DNA of 64,000 bases. Origin: Melanocharis versteri. Lineage: Eukaryota; Chordata; Aves; Passeriformes; Melanocharitidae. The DNA is taken from positions 264,576 through 328,575 of the forward strand of contig VZTG01005428.1 in the NCBI GenBank assembly GCA_013397845.1. Reading direction: 5' to 3'. Every line of letters begins with the position of its first letter. The stretch's first letter is position 1. This document shows, piece after piece, positions 60,801 to 64,000 of this stretch. The notes below the pieces were generated by a model, which had not been told where the DNA came from, ran no database searches, and saw only the letters and a program-made list of their open reading frames with translations. The translations under genes were made by a program, and so were the position numbers.

Positions 60801-63428
60801 CACACACATTCCTGAAATCTGTGTTTGTATTGCTGTTAAACATTGGCTCGGTATGTGAGAATTCCTGAGTGATTCCTGACTATCCTCCATTGTTGCAACT
60901 GTTCACATCAGCTTTTCTTTGTGCTTTGAAACAAGAGCCTTGCTGACTAGGTGAGAAGGTCTCATGCCCTTCACATGTTGCTGATGGCTTTAGTTTCAAG
61001 GCAAAAGAATAGCCAAGAGCTGGAGGTGAAACCAACAGATAAGGGATTTGGTGCTGCTCTCACTTCAGCAACTCGTTGTTACCTGGAGCCTTCTAGCCTC
61101 AGATGCTGCTGCTCTTACTCAGGTGTCACTGTCTTTTTCCATTTCGGTCTAAAACTGTCCGTGGCTGATCACAGCTGACATGTGTCTCTGTGGAGATGGG
61201 TTAGAGAGCTTCACAACCTTGCCCACCCAGAAAGACCACACGGACATTTTGCCTGCCTTTTACCCTCTGTGGAGTTTTAAACTATTTGCTGGGTACTAGG
61301 GGCATCCAAGGTGACAACCAACAAAGAAATCTGTAACTTCGTACTTTTGATGTAAAAAACTCCTTTTTGTTTTAAATTCCTGGGGTGCTGCAGGTTACCC
61401 TTAAAGCTTACAGATCAAACCTCAAAGTCCTTGCTCTCCCAGAGTTAAGAAAGGATGAAAAAGCAAACAAAGGTGTGGAGGTAACAGGGATCAGCGCAGG
61501 TTCACCCAGCAGGTCAGTGCTTGTGCTGGGACTGCAGTTGAAATCTGAGGCATTCCAGATCAGTCTTCTCTGCTTCATCTCCCTGCCATGCTCAAGCCAT
61601 CCGGGCAGTGATGGAGACATTCAGCTGCCTGGGCAATGTGCAATTTTGTTGTGCTGCTTTAAACTGAAAAGTAATGGAGAAGGTCTGGCTGTCAGGCACC
61701 TTCTGCATTCCCTGGAGTGAATTGCTCTACACCGACTTTTTATCTTTGATCGTGATTCTGAAAACGTGAAATGTGCTGATCCCGGGCTGCAAGGTGGTGT
61801 CAAGATGTCTCTCTTCCAGACCAGGCCACAGCCAAGCAGTCTGTGCCCCATCCTGCTCTCCCAGCCTGCTGCTCCTGTCTTCCCCTGCTCCATTCACAAA
61901 ATACATGGGCACTTGTCATTTTCACATCAGTGGTGACAGCTGCACTTTCTGGTGTGTGTGTGTCTAGAAGAACTGGTGCTCTGCTTTGTTGGAGGTTTGG
62001 TTTTGCTCAGAAAAACCCCGCCTCAAGACATAATGGGAATACATAGTTTTTCTCAGAGTAGTTCACTGTCTGTCATGCATTCCTCATGACTTTTTCTTTC
62101 TTGGCATGGGTAGGTGGTACCCAGCAAGTTCCTGACCTGTCTGCACTGCAAACATTTAAGTGTCTTTCAAGGTAGAAAGTATGCTAATTCTTTCCTTCCT
62201 TGTAAATGAGGTAAGACCTTTCAAATAGGACAGACAGGTGGTAAATATTCTTTCAAAACCTTGAAATCACTCAATTTTTATGTTTAGTGAACAATATTCT
62301 GTGTCTACAAGCACAGAGGAAAATTATGTTAGACCAACAGCTTCTCTTGGCTGGATTTCTGGCTCAGGAAATTAGTGGATGCACCTCCCACTACCTGTAT
62401 TCCTGCCATTACCATGAGCTCCTTCCTGAAGACCGAGGGTAAAACGTGTGAAATGTTCACAACCATTTAATGACAAACTGCCTAAATACTGAGGACTTTC
62501 AGAGTGAGTGAACTGCTGTCGTACTTATGAACAGGAAGGATGACATTACCAGGAGAGTTTAAGTTGCACACCAAGATTCTGAAGAGCAATTAATAGATTA
62601 AAGAAGAAAAGCTCCTATTTAGAAATTCAGGATTTTCTCTCCACTAACTGCTGTCCCCTTAGAAGTGTTGTTTGGATGCTGTTTAGTTCTGGAGACTTAA
62701 TTCAACTCAATATTTTAGTGCCATTGAGATGTACAAGGTGGCAAAACCTTAGAAGTGATTTGATCTGTGATCCATCAGCACAGAAATGCACCTGAAGAAC
62801 AGTCCAGGTGTGTGCTTTTGAAAAGAATACTTCGACACAGACGCATCATGTCAATCACAGTGTCTGTTGCCCCCACTCCAGCACAAGGAATGCTTCTGGG
62901 ACAGGAATTACCCTGTAATCCTCTATGGTGAGATGTGCTGCAAATTCTTAATTCACATTTGCCAAAAAGCAGTAAATGCTTCATATCAATTTGGAACTTC
63001 GTGTGGATGGAGTTTCTTCTGAAATATATCACAAGGGAGCAGATCAAGGATAGCCTTGATAGCAGAGATTTTCTGACTGTTAAGAAAACAGTTGAGTTCT
63101 CTTTTTTTTTTTTTTTTAATGTAGTATGGAACCTAATTTTCAATTCCTTGGTTTGGATCTTCTTGCCAGACATCTTTTTTTTTCCCCCCACTAGGATTAT
63201 TGCCAATATACAGTATAAACAAATTAGCACTTTCTTTTTCGAAAGCTTTAGTCTTGTTGCTTTTGCCATACCAAACAGCAAAGAATACACAAACAAGAGG
63301 CATGAAATCTTAAGTTTAGAGCTCAAATTAGTTTAGTCTCCTTGATATTTTTAGCCTTGAAATAGATTGCTTTTGAAATATTACATTACACCTTTAATTC
63401 TGACAATGTTGTCTGGATGCCATCCTAG
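57872..63428. other. Long non-coding stretch, no feature recognised
   Basis: About 5.5 kb with no recognisable gene or mobile element. A T16 run lies at 63102-63117. The 183-residue minus-strand frame at 62775-63326 crosses this run and contains Lys-rich pieces produced by it; no domain is recognised. The 130-residue plus-strand frame at 60188-60580 is also unrecognised. Confidence 0.5.
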
Positions 63429-63553
63429 GGGACCTGGACAGGCTCAAGCAGTGGGGCAAGGGGAATCTCAGAAGGTTTAATAAGGTCAAGCTGCACCTGG
63501 GTTGGGGTAACCCCCCGTACCAACACGGGCTGGGGGATGATTCTATGATCTTT
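63429..63553 (+). mobile_element. CR1 LINE, internal piece joined to tail
   Basis: 'ggggacctggacaggctcaa', 'gggaatctcagaaggtttaa', 'gctgcacctgggttggggta' and 'caacacgggctgggggatga' match the part of CR1 that encodes the reverse-transcriptase region of ORF2 (known features of the family: an Asp-Leu-Asp motif, then an Arg-Phe-Asn-Lys type motif and a Leu-His-Leu-Gly type motif). Immediately afterwards comes 'ttctatgatctttt', the CR1 tail. The stretch normally between them is missing, and a short in-piece deletion precedes the 'ctgcacctggg' block. It is a dead copy. Confidence 0.8.
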
Positions 63554-64000
63554 TAAATTCTCTTTATGATGTGTTGGGAGTGCATGGGGTTTGGCAAAGT
63601 GTGATGTTGAGTATATACTTGAAAATAAGGAGGTGTATGTACACATATGTATATAAAATGTGTGTGAATAATCTCCAGAGACTTTTCAAGTGGAATGATT
63701 TGGGATTACTGCTGAATGATATCTTTGCTGTGGAAAAGCCTCTATTATCAGCTGTAATGCAATGTCATCTAGCTCAGTGCCCTACACATTACAAATGAAG
63801 TACAATTATTGTTTACATTCTTGTCTCAGAAACTCTCCAAATTGTTGAATGTATACTTGTTTTTTTCCCCAGTAGCAGGCTCTCTTGACAATGTGCATTA
63901 TTTGGTCAGGATTAATTTTTAATTGAAAAAGAAAACTCAAATAAATAAATAACTGTGGACCTGTTATCCATGGTGGTTGTTGACACAGAATTAAATCCAG
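63554..64000. other. Non-coding DNA, no feature recognised
   Basis: AT-rich sequence to the end of the window. Nothing recognisable. Confidence 0.5.

Noticed and set aside
62775..63326. 183-residue minus-strand open frame
   Set aside because: It crosses a T16 run that encodes its Lys stretch, is embedded in AT-rich DNA, and has no recognisable domain or matching splice context.
1..64000. tRNA, rRNA, snRNA and microRNA genes
   Set aside because: I looked for the conserved A/B-box, 5S, U6 and Y-RNA type words and saw none. Hairpin-based microRNA detection needs folding software, so microRNAs are not excluded.

Overview
This window reads as gene-poor vertebrate nuclear DNA, almost certainly from a bird. 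The main evidence is at least eight pieces of the avian LINE CR1. Several keep the diagnostic 3' end: on the sense strand an 'aaggtccctcccaacccaa' type segment followed by 'attctatgat' type octamers. Mammalian SINE/LINE types are absent. Three LTR-like fragments beginning TGTCTTGG, TGGGTCTTGG or TGTCCTGG resemble endogenous retroviral LTRs that I associate with songbirds; the songbird reading is inference. I found no protein-coding gene, tRNA, rRNA, snRNA or CRISPR array. The open reading frames are short, unrelated to any family I recognise, or produced by simple repeats. The window is either intergenic or deep inside a large intron, and the sequence alone does not decide which.

Layout. 1-5 kb: unremarkable DNA with one CR1 3' end (649-721) and a GC-rich patch (2640-3060). 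5.25-5.94 kb: an uninterrupted (CTTTTT)n hexanucleotide array of 108 perfect units with a variant left edge. 9-12 kb: a G/T-rich simple repeat and two CR1 pieces whose 3' ends point outwards. 12.78 kb: a canonical G-quadruplex motif. 14.64-15.76 kb: a strongly decayed minisatellite with a period of about 22 bp, whose units each resemble a 3' splice site (pyrimidine tract, then CTAG|G). 16.7-17.2 kb: four GATA motifs beside a CpG-enriched patch. 20-21 kb: two CR1 pieces. 24.2 and 31.3 kb: two copies of one LTR-like repeat; the second lies just downstream of a candidate non-coding exon. 34 kb: a homeodomain/SOX/POU motif-rich stretch that looks like a candidate conserved non-coding element. 36.9-37.8 kb: two CR1 pieces placed back to back. 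39.8 kb: a perfect 11-bp palindrome. 43.1 kb: a 52-bp tandem duplication. 47.2 and 48.3 kb: an LTR-like start and a CR1 piece. 57.8 kb: a 31-N assembly gap inside a poly-T run. 63.4 kb: a CR1 internal piece fused directly to a CR1-type tail.

Because no genes were found, there is no operon or pathway to describe. The main signals are repeats and possible regulatory DNA. The two most worth following up are the 22-bp splice-acceptor-like array and the long pure hexanucleotide array.
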